Shown: piece after piece, positions 1 through 8,485 of the stretch
How the letters are laid out: every line of letters begins with the position of its first letter
How positions within the stretch are numbered: the stretch's first letter is position 1
NCBI GenBank assembly: GCA_937922235.1
Contig: CAKZVC010000028.1
Coordinates: forward strand, 1-43,744
Length of the DNA: 43,744 bases
Direction of reading: 5' to 3'
Source: an uncultured Acidimicrobiales bacterium
GTDB taxonomy: Bacteria > Actinomycetota > Acidimicrobiia > Acidimicrobiales > SHLQ01
The notes under the pieces: generated by a model
Told to the model about the DNA's origin: nothing
The model's input: the letters and a program-made list of their open reading frames with translations, nothing else
Database searches by the model: none
Program-made: the position numbers and the translations under genes

Positions 1-1283
1 CCTACGGACGCTTCGCTGACGAGAACGCCAACGGCGAACTCGCCGGACAATCGTTCAACGGCCTTGCAGCATCCGGCGGCACGTTCTTCGGCATCGCACT
101 TGGCATCTTCGCGGTACTGGCACTGCTGGCCTCGATTCGACCATTGATGTCGTTCAAGGGCGGAATTGCTCGTGCGATGCTCAAGGGCCAGGGCCTCATG
201 CTCATGGCAATCACCGGCATCATTCTCGTCGTGTGGGTCCTGAACATCTTCGACGTTGGCATCGGTCCACTCTCCACGATCGGTCTGTGGCTATTCGCCG
301 CCTGCGTCGTCATGATCGGTATCGAGACGTTCACGACGGGAACTCCTCGGCTCGGATCCGACGGCGCGCTCATCGCAACGATCGGCATGCTCGGATCTGC
401 TCTCGGCTACTTCCTGACCCAACCGTCGGATTTCGTCGTGGACTACAGCCACGGCATCGGCGTCATCATCGGCCTGATCGGCGCGGCGGTTGCCGTTGCT
501 GGTGCTGCCATTGCCACGTTCGGAGCTCCGTATGGTCCTCGCCGACCACTGCCAACCGACATTGCATGGGGCCGGGTAGCCGGTTCGGTATTTGCGCTGT
601 TGCTGGTCGTCGGATCCGCATTGGGCACCGGTGAGCGTGAAGACGCAAACGGTGGCTGGGGCTGGTACTTCGATGAGCGTGTCCAAGCAATTCAGCGCAC
701 CTCTGCTGATGTCCCACCAGACATCGAGGCCGAGATCCAGCGTCTGAAAGATGAAGCCGGAGACGACATCAACAAGCAGATCGCCAACGCCCAGGCCATT
801 CAGAACCTGATGAACAGCGTCCAAACCGGCGACAAGGTGATTTACAGCGGTGTTGACCCCGCTGGCCCAGGCCTCGGCTGGATTTCCATGATCATCGCTG
901 GCCTTGCCGTGGTGGCGTCGCTGTTCTCCGCCGGTGTAGTCGGCTCGGGTGATCAGACCCGCTGGAAAGGCTCGGTCGCACTCGCTGGCATTGGCCTTGC
1001 CATGATGACGATTCCGATGGCGTTCATTCTTGGCATCGTGCGCGTTGGCATTGGTTCGACGACGCTCGGCGGCATCGGAGCGTTCATGACGTTCCTCGCC
1101 GGGTTCATCGTCTTCTCAAGCGGACGTAGCGTGGTGAACGAGTTCCGTCGCCGCAAGATCTACAGTGATGTGGCGCACATCGAAGCCGCACGAATCGCTG
1201 GAGATGACATCGATCTTGTTGACGAAGAGGCCTTGGCGAACGCCGACACCAACCTCGACACGTCAGCATTGCTTGGCGGCTAA
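1..1283 (+). CDS. C-terminal part of a multi-pass membrane protein, probably a betaine-type ABC transporter permease
   Basis: The reading frame is open from the window edge (first full codon at base 3), so the N-terminus is missing and about 426 residues are visible. At least eight hydrophobic segments are seen, in two blocks split by a polar helical stretch (about residues 210-275, charged, rich in Q, K, E and D). The visible part shows no EAA-loop permease signature. The permease assignment therefore rests only on the next gene, a substrate-binding lipoprotein of the glycine betaine/proline class, 104 bases downstream on the same strand. The C-terminal tail is acidic and cytosolic-looking ([13 protein letters not shown]). 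It could equally be a membrane protein of unknown function next to the transporter. The upstream sequence would settle this. Confidence 0.5.
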   Translation, partial: YGRFADENANGELAGQSFNGLAASGGTFFGIALGIFAVLALLASIRPLMSFKGGIARAMLKGQGLMLMAITGIILVVWVLNIFDVGIGPLSTIGLWLFAACVVMIGIETFTTGTPRLGSDGALIATIGMLGSALGYFLTQPSDFVVDYSHGIGVIIGLIGAAVAVAGAAIATFGAPYGPRRPLPTDIAWGRVAGSVFALLLVVGSALGTGEREDANGGWGWYFDERVQAIQRTSADVPPDIEAEIQRLKDEAGDDINKQIANAQAIQNLMNSVQTGDKVIYSGVDPAGPGLGWISMIIAGLAVVASLFSAGVVGSGDQTRWKGSVALAGIGLAMMTIPMAFILGIVRVGIGSTTLGGIGAFMTFLAGFIVFSSGRSVVNEFRRRKIYSDVAHIEAARIAGDDIDLVDEEALANADTNLDTSALLGG

Positions 1284-1345
1284 AGAAATCTGGGGCAAGT
1301 AGTACCCACTGTGACGCGCGACCAAAACCGCCCCGGATTGTGCGT

Positions 1346-1380
1346 TACGGTACCTCTGACAAAACATCCCAAGGAGGGGA
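1346..1380 (+). promoter_or_regulatory. Candidate -10 box and strong Shine-Dalgarno of the binding-protein gene
   Basis: TACGGT at 1346-1351 matches the TANNNT boxes found before many genes in this window. A very strong purine ribosome site, AAGGAGGGGA, lies at 1371-1380, seven bases before the ATG. This is one of the few genes here with a classical Shine-Dalgarno leader, which fits high expression of an abundant binding protein. Confidence 0.5.
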
Positions 1381-1387
1381 TTCACAG

Positions 1388-2623
1388 ATGAAGACAACGA
1401 AGAAGGGCCTCTGGGTCGCTTTGCTTGCCGTTGTTGCGATGTTCGCAGCAGCATGTGGCAGCAGCGTGACCGACGTGGCATCAGACGCAGCAGACGCCGC
1501 CGGCGACGCTGCCGGTGAAGTAGCAGACGCAGCTGAAGAAGTAGCCGAAGAGGCTATGGAAGAAGTTGACGAGGCTATGGAAGAAGAGGCTCCTGCAGCT
1601 GACGCTGGAAGCCTCGGAAGCGCCACCATGGGTCGTGCAAACTGGAGCTCCGGTTACGTACAGGCCGCAATTCTCCGTGATCTCCTCGTAGAGGCCGGTT
1701 ACGAGATCAGCGAGCCAGCAGACGCTGAGTTCGCACCTGACCTCGGTTACCAGGCAATGGCTACCGGCGAGATCGACTTCTGGGCCAACTCTTGGTACCC
1801 AGGTCACCTCAGCTGGTGGGAAGGTGAACTTCCAGACGGATCGCAGGTTGGCGACAACCTCGAGCGCATCGAAGGCTCCCTCATGCAGGGTGGCGGTCTC
1901 CAGGGCATGCTTGTAACCAAGTCATGGGCTGAGGAGAACGGTGTTCTCACCCTCGACCAGATCAACGACGACGAGGCTCTTTGGAGCCAGCTCGACTCTG
2001 ACGGTAACGGCAAGGGCGAGTTCTTTGGTTGCCCAGAAGACTGGACCTGCGACGACATCATGGCTTCGCAGATCGAGTTCGCTGGTTGGGACAACCTTGA
2101 GCAGACCCAGGCTGGCTACGACGCAATGTTCGCCGAGTTCCTGACCAAGGCTCAGGCTGGCGAACCAGCAATCATCTACACCTGGACCCCAACCTCGTAC
2201 CTCGCTCAGGCAATCCCTGGCGAGACCACGATGTGGCTTTCAGTTGAAGAGAGCTCAGTTCTCGACGATTCCAACCCACTCGGCAAGGAAGGCGGCGAGG
2301 CATACTGCCAGCGTTGCGGCGAAAGCATTGGCTACACCGGTCTCGGTGAAGACACCTGCCTCGGCTCCGACGGCTGCCAGGTTGGCTGGGAAGCTGCTGA
2401 CATCGAAATCACTGCCAACAAGGCATGGATCGCTGAGAACCCAGTTGCTCGCGAGATGTTCAACCAGTTCAAGCCCCCGCTTATCGACCTTGCAATCGCA
2501 GGTATCGCTCTCGACGCATCGGACGGCTCGACCGACGCTGTGAACGAGATCGCTGCTGGATGGATTGCTGACAACCGTGACCTGGCTACCAGCTGGGTTG
2601 AGGCTGCAGTAGCTGCAGGTTAA
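1388..2623 (+). CDS. Glycine betaine/proline-type ABC transporter substrate-binding lipoprotein
   Basis: This is a 411-residue lipoprotein that should capture a quaternary-amine or proline osmolyte outside the membrane and deliver it to an ABC permease. The start is the ATG after the Shine-Dalgarno at 1371-1380. It is followed by KK, a hydrophobic core and a lipobox ending FAAAC with Cys23. Residues about 30-75 are an Ala/Asp/Glu-rich linker with little else, probably a helical spacer from the membrane. The OpuAC-like domain follows, with [19 protein letters not shown] and [15 protein letters not shown]; the clustered Trp and Tyr residues suit a cation-pi cage. Later pairs of Cys ([18 protein letters not shown] with CLGSDGC) could form disulfides. 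Wording such as ProX or OpuAC depends on the substrate, which cannot be read here. Confidence 0.88.
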   Translation: MKTTKKGLWVALLAVVAMFAAACGSSVTDVASDAADAAGDAAGEVADAAEEVAEEAMEEVDEAMEEEAPAADAGSLGSATMGRANWSSGYVQAAILRDLLVEAGYEISEPADAEFAPDLGYQAMATGEIDFWANSWYPGHLSWWEGELPDGSQVGDNLERIEGSLMQGGGLQGMLVTKSWAEENGVLTLDQINDDEALWSQLDSDGNGKGEFFGCPEDWTCDDIMASQIEFAGWDNLEQTQAGYDAMFAEFLTKAQAGEPAIIYTWTPTSYLAQAIPGETTMWLSVEESSVLDDSNPLGKEGGEAYCQRCGESIGYTGLGEDTCLGSDGCQVGWEAADIEITANKAWIAENPVAREMFNQFKPPLIDLAIAGIALDASDGSTDAVNEIAAGWIADNRDLATSWVEAAVAAG

Positions 2624-2663
2624 TCACTAGCGTTTCTGTCGCTCTCTGAGCGATAACGAACGA

Positions 2664-2705
2664 AACTGGGGTGTGTCCTTCGGGGCGCACCCCAGTTGAC
2701 GTTTT
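2664..2705 (+). terminator. Rho-independent terminator
   Basis: A 15-base-pair stem (2664-2678 with 2683-2697, two G-U pairs) closes on a UUCG tetraloop at 2679-2682 and is followed by a short T run at 2702-2705. It ends the ABC transporter transcript. Confidence 0.85.
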
Positions 2706-2768
2706 GGCTCAGACTCGAAGTGGTCAACATTGGCGAGTTGGGTGCTCAAAGGCTCACATTGCGACAAG

Positions 2769-2774
2769 TAGGAT
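2769..2774 (+). promoter_or_regulatory. -10 box of a leaderless terC transcript
   Basis: TAGGAT lies exactly six bases before the ATG at 2781. There is no Shine-Dalgarno, so transcription probably begins at the start codon. Confidence 0.55.
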
Positions 2775-2780
2775 CGATAG

Positions 2781-3761
2781 ATGCTCGTGATCGCTGCAGA
2801 GTCCGCCAAAGACAATTTCGTCGATATCGACGTCGCTCCGTGGGCGTGGGCGGTGTTGTTAGTTTCGGTTGTGGCGCTGCTTGCACTCGATCTCTGGCGT
2901 CACCGAAAGGCGCACGCACCGACGTTTCGCGAAGCCGGCCTCGAGTCCATCTTCTGGGTGTTCTGCAGCATTGTCTTTGGCATCTTCATGCTGTGGCAGT
3001 ACGGCGGCACTGCGGGCGGTGAGTACTTCGGCGTCTACTTGACCGAGAAGTCGCTCAGTATCGACAACGTCTTTGTGTGGGCGCTGCTGTTCTCCTCGAT
3101 GAAGGTGCCGCTCAAGTACCAGCATCGCGTGCTGTTCTGGGGCATCTTTGGCGCCCTGGTAATGCGAGCGGCGTTCATCCTCGTCGGCTCCGAACTGGTG
3201 AAGCGCTTCAGCGGCATCCTCGTGTTCTTCGGGATCTTCTTGATCTACACCGGCATCAAGATCATGCGCCACAAGGAAAGTGAAGACGACGAGGCATCAA
3301 CGATGGGCCTGAACCTTCTGAAGCGGTTCATGCCAGTATCGAACGAGCTCGATGGCCAGAACTTCTTTACCCAGATCGATGGCCGCCGAGCTGCCACGCC
3401 TCTGCTCGCTGCGCTCGTCGTGGTGGAGTTCACCGACGTGATCTTCGCAGTTGACTCAGTCCCTGCCTCATTCGGCGTATCGAACGACCCATACATTCTC
3501 ATTGCAGCCAACGCGTTCGCCATCATGGGCTTACGAGCCATGTACTTCTTGCTCGCCGACGCGCGCGAGCGGTTCCACTATTTGGGCATTGCGCTCGGCG
3601 GAATCCTGCTGTTTGTGGGCATCAAGCTCGTCGTGACGCCGTGGTATCACATCCCGATCGCGATCTCGCTCGGGGTGATTACCGCACTGCTGGTGCTCGG
3701 AGTCGTACTGAGCTTGACGAAGGCGAACGATCACGGTGGCGCCGGCCACCTCGATCATTAG
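2781..3761 (+). CDS. TerC family integral membrane protein
   Basis: This 326-residue protein has about eight or nine membrane segments. Two TerC signatures are visible: LSIDNVFVWALLF near residue 92 and EFTDVIFAVDSVPA near residue 217, each with acidic residues inside a membrane span, as expected for metal-ion handling. TerC/Alx proteins are linked to manganese export, metal loading of secreted proteins and tellurite resistance; which role applies cannot be told here. A 40-residue charged loop (HKESEDDEAS onward) separates the two halves. The start is supported by a TANNNT box six bases upstream. The gene converges on the next one, and the two stop codons overlap by four bases. Confidence 0.9.
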   Translation: MLVIAAESAKDNFVDIDVAPWAWAVLLVSVVALLALDLWRHRKAHAPTFREAGLESIFWVFCSIVFGIFMLWQYGGTAGGEYFGVYLTEKSLSIDNVFVWALLFSSMKVPLKYQHRVLFWGIFGALVMRAAFILVGSELVKRFSGILVFFGIFLIYTGIKIMRHKESEDDEASTMGLNLLKRFMPVSNELDGQNFFTQIDGRRAATPLLAALVVVEFTDVIFAVDSVPASFGVSNDPYILIAANAFAIMGLRAMYFLLADARERFHYLGIALGGILLFVGIKLVVTPWYHIPIAISLGVITALLVLGVVLSLTKANDHGGAGHLDH

Positions 3762-4579
3762 CCCAAGCCAAGTAGTCGAAGCATCGATGGAGGGGGACTC
3801 GGATCGCCCTGTGCCAGCATGTGCGCTCGTTCGACGTTGATCTCGTGAAACTGCTGGTTCTGCCAGCTCATCCACGGACCTGAGGCCAAGTTGCTGAGAT
3901 CACCCGCTGCACGAACGCACGCATCGAGGTACTGGCGGAGTTCGTCGAGTTCTTCGACCCCGCCGATCGGGCCGTGTGCGGGAACAAAGAGCTCGCCATA
4001 GCCGGCAATCGTCTCGAGTTGGGTGCTCCAGGTTGCGAAGTCGGCCTCAAAGCCAAGTGGGACCGAGCCAAAGCTCGCGACACTGCCGGTGAAGACGACG
4101 TTCGCAGCAGGTACCTGCACGACAAGGTTCTCGAACTGCGGCCCACGTGCAGGAACAGCAATGCTCGCGGGACAGAGGTGCGCAGCCTCCGCGACGACGT
4201 GAGACACTGGGCGAGCAGGAAGCTCGTCGTACTCGCTGGCGAGGCTCGGATGCATCCTCTTCCAAACCTCGGGGTTGGCCGGCTGGTCGAGATGATCAGA
4301 TGTTTGGCCGCTTCCGAAAATACCCGCCATCGGAAACGCCGAGGCCCCACCGACGAGATCGATATGGGAGCCCGTGAGGACCAGGCGGCGCACCGGGGTG
4401 GGAGTGAGCTCAGCAACTGCAGCAGCAAGCGACGTAGCGCAGCTTGGCGCTGCACCCGCGTCGATGACGGTCACCCCGTCCTCGGCAATCACGACGCCCG
4501 AGTTGGTAGCGCTGAGACTGGGGGATTCGGCGAGCCAGGCAAAGACACCAGCAGCAAGGGGAACGAGGGAGTGCGTCAC
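3758..4579 (-). CDS. Metallo-beta-lactamase-fold protein with degenerate metal site
   Basis: This 273-residue protein follows the MBL fold order: an N-terminal NSGVVIAEDGVTVIDAG strand pair, a metal-loop region, FTGSVASFG and a C-terminal PAHGPIGG. The usual THxHxDH loop reads TGSHIDLVGG, keeping only the central His and Asp. The usual FTGD is FTGS, and no TPGHT-like His motif is seen. Only the last His (PAHG) is clearly kept. The protein may therefore bind metal differently or have lost hydrolase activity. The GTG start is supported by TAGATT exactly six bases upstream on this strand. It overlaps the terC stop by four bases in convergent orientation. The substrate is unknown. Confidence 0.7.
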   Translation of the reverse strand: MTHSLVPLAAGVFAWLAESPSLSATNSGVVIAEDGVTVIDAGAAPSCATSLAAAVAELTPTPVRRLVLTGSHIDLVGGASAFPMAGIFGSGQTSDHLDQPANPEVWKRMHPSLASEYDELPARPVSHVVAEAAHLCPASIAVPARGPQFENLVVQVPAANVVFTGSVASFGSVPLGFEADFATWSTQLETIAGYGELFVPAHGPIGGVEELDELRQYLDACVRAAGDLSNLASGPWMSWQNQQFHEINVERAHMLAQGDPSPPPSMLRLLGLG

Positions 4580-4585
4580 CGTTCA

Positions 4586-4591
4586 AATCTA
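4586..4591 (-). promoter_or_regulatory. -10 box of the leaderless MBL-fold gene
   Basis: On the minus strand TAGATT is followed by six bases (TGAACG) and the GTG start codon. This agrees with the other leaderless promoters in the window. Confidence 0.5.
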
Positions 4592-4773
4592 CTGGATATG
4601 CCCGCAGTCGTGAATCGCACGAAAGCCGTCGACTTTCGCGCGAGGAACGTTGCTGGTGGCTGACCGCCTACACAGCGTGTGAAATTGGCACATTTCAGGC
4701 ACGTTGTGCCGGATTTGCGCTATCGATTCTGATCAATTGCGTCACTGAACCGCAACACTGTTACGCCTTGTGT

Positions 4774-4825
4774 TACGATGAAGTTGCGCTTGCGGAGGAG
4801 CTTGAAACAAGTGAGCAGCAATTGA
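4774..4825 (+). promoter_or_regulatory. Leader with -10 box, Shine-Dalgarno and possible mini-ORF
   Basis: TACGAT (4774-4779) could be a -10 box and GGAGGAG (4794-4800) is a strong ribosome site, yet no start codon of the downstream frame sits at the right distance. Instead, TTG at 4802 and GTG at 4811 open a tiny frame in another phase that stops with TGA at 4823-4825. That stop overlaps a TTG at 4822 in the main frame. Translational coupling from a leader peptide is possible; mis-assigned starts are the alternative. Confidence 0.3.
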
Positions 4826-5397
4826 CTGTGGCGGAACAAACACCCCCTACAACTGTGCAGCAGGTTCATCCTGGTGGGTTCTTCTGGACCGTCCAGCGTG
4901 GTGACCGGCTCGGCCATGTCGTTTCCTTTGTCGCGCAGACGGAGCGCCTTGCACTGATTGCCAACTCCGTGCGCGACGCTGAGGAGTACGCCGAACGCTT
5001 GACGCTGTCTGGCGTCCCCGTGCATTTGGCAATCGATCCCAGCTCGAATGCTCCCGCGGCGTCGTTCCAGGCCGATCCGGCCAGCACGCTGATTGCGACG
5101 CATGAGTACGTTCTGCAACAGCGTCCAATTAGCGCCGGCATGACAATCCACCTCCGGACAGCGCTGTCGGTCCGCGACTATGCAAAGCGCCTCGAGGCAC
5201 TGACGTCGGCTGTTCACCTCAGCTTCGTTGTGCCTGAGGATGACAAGCGCGCCAAGTCGCTGCGCTCACATTTCCACCACGATCAGGGTCATGGCGACGC
5301 CGGCGATGCAACGATTGATCAGCTGATCGATCTCACCGGCTCAGACGCAGTGGCGATGGTGACGAGCGCCCGCCGCCGATTCCCCCTCGGTCGCTAA
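4822..5397 (+). CDS. Stand-alone degenerate superfamily 2 helicase C-terminal domain protein
   Basis: This protein is about 191 residues long if TTG 4822 is the start; GTG 4828 and TTG 4768 are alternatives. Its layout follows the second RecA-like domain of DEAD-box helicases: HPGGFFWTVQRGDRLGH, then LALIANSVRDAEEYAERL (motif IV region), LIATHEYVLQ where motif V normally reads VATDVAARG, RDYAKRLEAL where motif VI normally reads YLHRSGRTARAG, and LSFVVPEDDKRAKSL. The catalytic arginines and the motif V Asp are missing, and there is no first RecA domain with Walker motifs. The comparison is to the intact helicase at 11199-12359. It is probably a non-ATPase RNA- or protein-binding relic; its function is unknown. 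Confidence 0.6.
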   Translation: MTVAEQTPPTTVQQVHPGGFFWTVQRGDRLGHVVSFVAQTERLALIANSVRDAEEYAERLTLSGVPVHLAIDPSSNAPAASFQADPASTLIATHEYVLQQRPISAGMTIHLRTALSVRDYAKRLEALTSAVHLSFVVPEDDKRAKSLRSHFHHDQGHGDAGDATIDQLIDLTGSDAVAMVTSARRRFPLGR

Positions 5398-5450
5398 CGA
5401 ACCGGGCATTGACACCGCTCAGAACCGGATTCGAGCAAGACTAGTTATTC

Positions 5451-6410
5451 ATGAGTGCCGAGAACCCTGCCGCGCCCCCGGGGCCGCAACGCCTGACGCC
5501 GGGCTGGTGGATTCGTCACCTGTATCGGTCATGGCATGACGATCGGGTCAGTGGTCTCGCCGCCGAAATCGGGTTCTTTGCGTTGTTGAGCCTGTTTCCG
5601 CTTCTGCTCGTGAGCTCATCAGCGCTCGGCTGGTTGGGCGACGTCATCGGCACCGACCTCGCAAACGACGTGCAGTCTCAGGTCACCGACTGGGCTGGGC
5701 AGATCTTTGGTGCCGAAGGCGGAGTCACCGAAGCCGTCAGTTCCTTGTTCGACGATTCGTCCACCTCGGCGCTGACCGTCGGTATTCTCGCGGCGATCTA
5801 CACCGCGTCTCGTGGCTTTGCCGCAGTGGTTCGAGCGCTCGACGTTGCCTACGGACATGCGAACACTCGTGGGTGGGTTGGAACGCAGATCGTTGGCTTA
5901 CTCCTTGCGATCGGCACGATCCTGGTCGGGTCGCTTACCTTGGCAGGCCTCGTCATCGGCCCCCTCCTCGGACGCGAAGACTTCATTGGCGACGGTGTCT
6001 TGGGCAACTTTTTGTCGTTCCTGTGGCGATGGGTCCGATATCCCGTTGCGTCGGCGATCCTGGTCGCGTGGTCGGCAACGATCTACCACGTAGCTCCCAA
6101 CCGTCGAGCCTCGTGGCGAAACGAGATCCCGGGCGCAGCATTCTCTGCGTTGTTCTCGCTGATCGCGACCCTGCTCTTCGGCGTCTACCTGCGAACGCTG
6201 AGCAGCACATCAAACGCCGTCTTTGGTGTCATCGGTACCGCAATCACCCTGCAGCTCTGGCTGTACCTGCTGGCGATCGGCCTAGTTCTGGGCGCCGAAG
6301 TCAACGCAGGCTTTGCGTCCCGGCGCCCCGAACCCGACAACTGGACCGAACCACTGCTGTTCACCCGAGCCTTCAAATGGGCTCGCCGCTTCGCCCGCAG
6401 AAGCAAGTGA
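5451..6410 (+). CDS. YihY/BrkB family integral membrane protein
   Basis: This 319-residue protein has about six membrane spans. The N-terminal cytosolic part leads into AAEIGFFALLSLFPLLLVSS, the signature of the YihY/BrkB family. Conserved later blocks include SRGFAAVVRALDVAYG and a Pro-containing segment, YHVAPNRRASWRNEIPGAAF. The family is found in envelopes and has been linked to serum resistance (BrkB) and, loosely, to envelope integrity or transport. No enzymatic role is established, and the old RNase BN label is known to be wrong. The C-terminus is basic (ARRFARRSK). It stands alone, 53 bases after the helicase-like gene. Confidence 0.88.
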   Translation: MSAENPAAPPGPQRLTPGWWIRHLYRSWHDDRVSGLAAEIGFFALLSLFPLLLVSSSALGWLGDVIGTDLANDVQSQVTDWAGQIFGAEGGVTEAVSSLFDDSSTSALTVGILAAIYTASRGFAAVVRALDVAYGHANTRGWVGTQIVGLLLAIGTILVGSLTLAGLVIGPLLGREDFIGDGVLGNFLSFLWRWVRYPVASAILVAWSATIYHVAPNRRASWRNEIPGAAFSALFSLIATLLFGVYLRTLSSTSNAVFGVIGTAITLQLWLYLLAIGLVLGAEVNAGFASRRPEPDNWTEPLLFTRAFKWARRFARRSK

Positions 6411-6462
6411 TCTGCAAACGCCCGGGCGGCTCCGCCGCGATTTTCCGGCCTTCGCAGATCAC
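6407..6462. repeat. Inverted repeat overlapping the end of the BrkB gene
   Basis: GTGATCTGC at 6407-6415 is matched by GCAGATCAC at 6454-6462. A smaller GC hairpin (GCGGC TCC GCCGC, 6426-6438) sits in the loop. It overlaps the stop codon of the membrane protein. No T run follows, so it may be an RNA 3' end structure rather than a classical terminator. Confidence 0.45.
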
Positions 6463-6521
6463 CGACCTCGTCCCCTCCGGGGGGCCGTTCAGGCGCCACG
6501 GAGGCTTTGCGCCGGAGGCGG

Positions 6522-6539
6522 TGTTACCTATCGGTAACA
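6522..6539. promoter_or_regulatory. Palindromic operator-like site upstream of acyl-CoA dehydrogenase
   Basis: TGTTACC TATC GGTAACA is a perfect 7-base inverted repeat with a four-base spacer. The core CCTATCGGTA recurs in inverted orientation at 6616-6625, just before the start codon. The size and symmetry suit a dimeric regulator of the TetR or GntR kind, the families that usually control fatty-acid genes; the regulator itself is not in this window. Confidence 0.45.
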
Positions 6540-6576
6540 AAGTTGGCGTTTGGGCAGCTTTGAAGTCGTACGGACC

Positions 6577-6625
6577 TATATAGTTGGACATCCAACCTTT
6601 TCTGGTTGTTCGCTCTACCGATAGG
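6577..6625 (+). promoter_or_regulatory. Candidate promoter and leader of the acyl-CoA dehydrogenase gene
   Basis: TATATA at 6577-6582 is an AT-rich island in GC-rich DNA and a candidate -10 element. It is followed at once by GTTGG ACAT CCAAC (6583-6596), a perfect inverted repeat at the likely transcript start, and then by the second TACCGATAGG operator half (6616-6625). AGGGA at 6624-6628 could serve as ribosome site for ATG 6631. No clear -35 was found. Confidence 0.35.
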
Positions 6626-6630
6626 GACAC

Positions 6631-8424
6631 ATGGCTGACTATTCCGCACCGCTTTGGGACATTCGCTTCATCCTCGACGAGATCGCAGACGTCGCAACGA
6701 TCGGCACCTACCCTGACTTTGCCGACTTCGATCCAGAAATGGTCGAGCCCCTCCTCGATGAGGCGGGACGATTCATCGAAGAGACGATCGCCCCACTTAA
6801 CCGCCAGTCCGACCAGCAGGGAAGCGTCTGGAACGACGACTACTCGGTCACAACTCCTGACGGGTTTATCGACGCGTACAAGGCATACGCCGAAGCGGGC
6901 TGGCAATCGGTTCCCTTTGATCCGGCCTACGGAGGCGGTGGCTTCCCATGGGTTATGTCGATCGCCCTCCAGGAGATGCTCAACTCGGCCTGTATGTCCT
7001 TTGCGCTCTGCCCATTGCTCACCCAAGGCGCTATCGACCTCATCCACGAACACTCTGACGAAGAGCAGAAGGAGACGTGGCTTCGCCCGCTCATTAGCGG
7101 CGAGTGGAGCGCCACTATGAACCTCACCGAGCCAGATGCAGGATCAGACGTCGGCGCCCTACGCACCAAGGCAGAACCGGCAGGCGATGGCACCTACCGA
7201 ATCTCCGGCCAGAAGATCTTCATCACGTACGGCGAACACGACATGGTCGACAACATTGTGCACCTCGTCTTGGCCCGCACACCGGGAGCACCTCCTGGAA
7301 CAAAGGGCATTTCGACGTTCATCGTTCCGAAGTACCTCCTCGACGAAGACGGCAAGCCCAGCGTCCGCAACGACGTCAACTGCACCTCGATCGAGCACAA
7401 GCTCGGCATCCACGGCAGCCCAACGTGCGTCCTACAGTTCGGCGACAACGACGGAGCGGTCGGCTACCTCATTGGCGAAGAGAACCGCGGCATGGCGTAC
7501 ATGTTCACGATGATGAACAACGCCCGTCTCTCTGTCGGCGTCCAAGGCCTCGCAATCGCCGAACGCGCGTACCAAGACGCCGTCGACTACTCAAAGGAAC
7601 GCAAACAGGGCAGAGCGTTGGGCGCTCCAGCCGGAACCTCGTCGCCGATCATCGAGCACGCCGACGTCCGTCGCACGCTGATGACGATGAAGGCCTACAT
7701 CGAAGCCATGCGAGGTGTGGCGTTCCTCGACGCCGCTGCCGTTGACGCCGAAGGCCATCACCCGGACGAGGCTGGGCGCGAAGCTGCAGCCGCCCGAGCG
7801 GCGCTCCTCACGCCGATCACGAAGGGGTGGTGCACCGACCTCGGTGTCGAGCTCACCTCGATGGCTGTGCAGATTCACGGTGGTATGGGCTTTGTCGAAG
7901 AAACCGGCGTGGCCCAGCACTACCGCGATGCTCGAATCAACCCGATCTATGAAGGCACGAATGGCATTCAGGCCCTCGACCTCGTTGCCCGCAAGCTGCC
8001 ACTCGATGGCGGAGCGGTCGTTGCTAGCCTCCTCGACGAGATCGACGCCACGGCCACCGCCGCTCAAGACGGGGGAGAGGCAATGGCGACGATGGGGGCT
8101 GCGCTCGCAACCTCGGCAGCCTCGGTTCGAGCAACGACCATGAAGGTCATCGAACGCCTCTCGTCGTCGCCGGCCGACGCTTTTGCAGGAGCCACCCCGT
8201 ACGCGAAGATGCTCGGCCAACTCGTTGGCGGCTGGTCGCTTGTTCGCCAAGCCCAGGCCGCGCAACGACGCATCGAGGGCGGAGACGATGATGTTCGCCT
8301 GTCGAACAAGATCACCACCGCCAGTTTCTACTGCGATCAGCTGCTTCCACTGGCCGCGGCCCAAGAGTCGGCCGTCCTCGCGAGCGCCGATGTCCTCATG
8401 GCACTTGCCCCCGACCAGTTCTAA
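6631..8424 (+). CDS. Acyl-CoA dehydrogenase (long FadE type with extra C-terminal domain)
   Basis: This 597-residue flavoprotein should oxidise acyl-CoA to 2-enoyl-CoA in beta-oxidation, passing electrons to ETF. An extra N-terminal stretch (about residues 1-40) precedes the helical domain. The FAD and substrate region shows MNLTEPDAGSDVGALRTKA and ISGQKIFITYGEHD. The dehydrogenase helical domain ends with QIHGGMGFVEETGVAQHYRD and INPIYEGTNGIQALDL, whose Glu is the expected catalytic base. A further helical C-terminal domain (about residues 470-597) is typical of the roughly 600-residue subgroup. It stands alone behind operator-like palindromes, so induction by acyl-CoA or fatty acids is plausible. 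The chain-length preference cannot be read. Confidence 0.93.
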   Translation: MADYSAPLWDIRFILDEIADVATIGTYPDFADFDPEMVEPLLDEAGRFIEETIAPLNRQSDQQGSVWNDDYSVTTPDGFIDAYKAYAEAGWQSVPFDPAYGGGGFPWVMSIALQEMLNSACMSFALCPLLTQGAIDLIHEHSDEEQKETWLRPLISGEWSATMNLTEPDAGSDVGALRTKAEPAGDGTYRISGQKIFITYGEHDMVDNIVHLVLARTPGAPPGTKGISTFIVPKYLLDEDGKPSVRNDVNCTSIEHKLGIHGSPTCVLQFGDNDGAVGYLIGEENRGMAYMFTMMNNARLSVGVQGLAIAERAYQDAVDYSKERKQGRALGAPAGTSSPIIEHADVRRTLMTMKAYIEAMRGVAFLDAAAVDAEGHHPDEAGREAAAARAALLTPITKGWCTDLGVELTSMAVQIHGGMGFVEETGVAQHYRDARINPIYEGTNGIQALDLVARKLPLDGGAVVASLLDEIDATATAAQDGGEAMATMGAALATSAASVRATTMKVIERLSSSPADAFAGATPYAKMLGQLVGGWSLVRQAQAAQRRIEGGDDDVRLSNKITTASFYCDQLLPLAAAQESAVLASADVLMALAPDQF

Positions 8425-8485
8425 GAACTCGCAAAGAACCCAACCACACGCAGGAATCGCTGCGAGACATCACGAGGTTTAGGAC

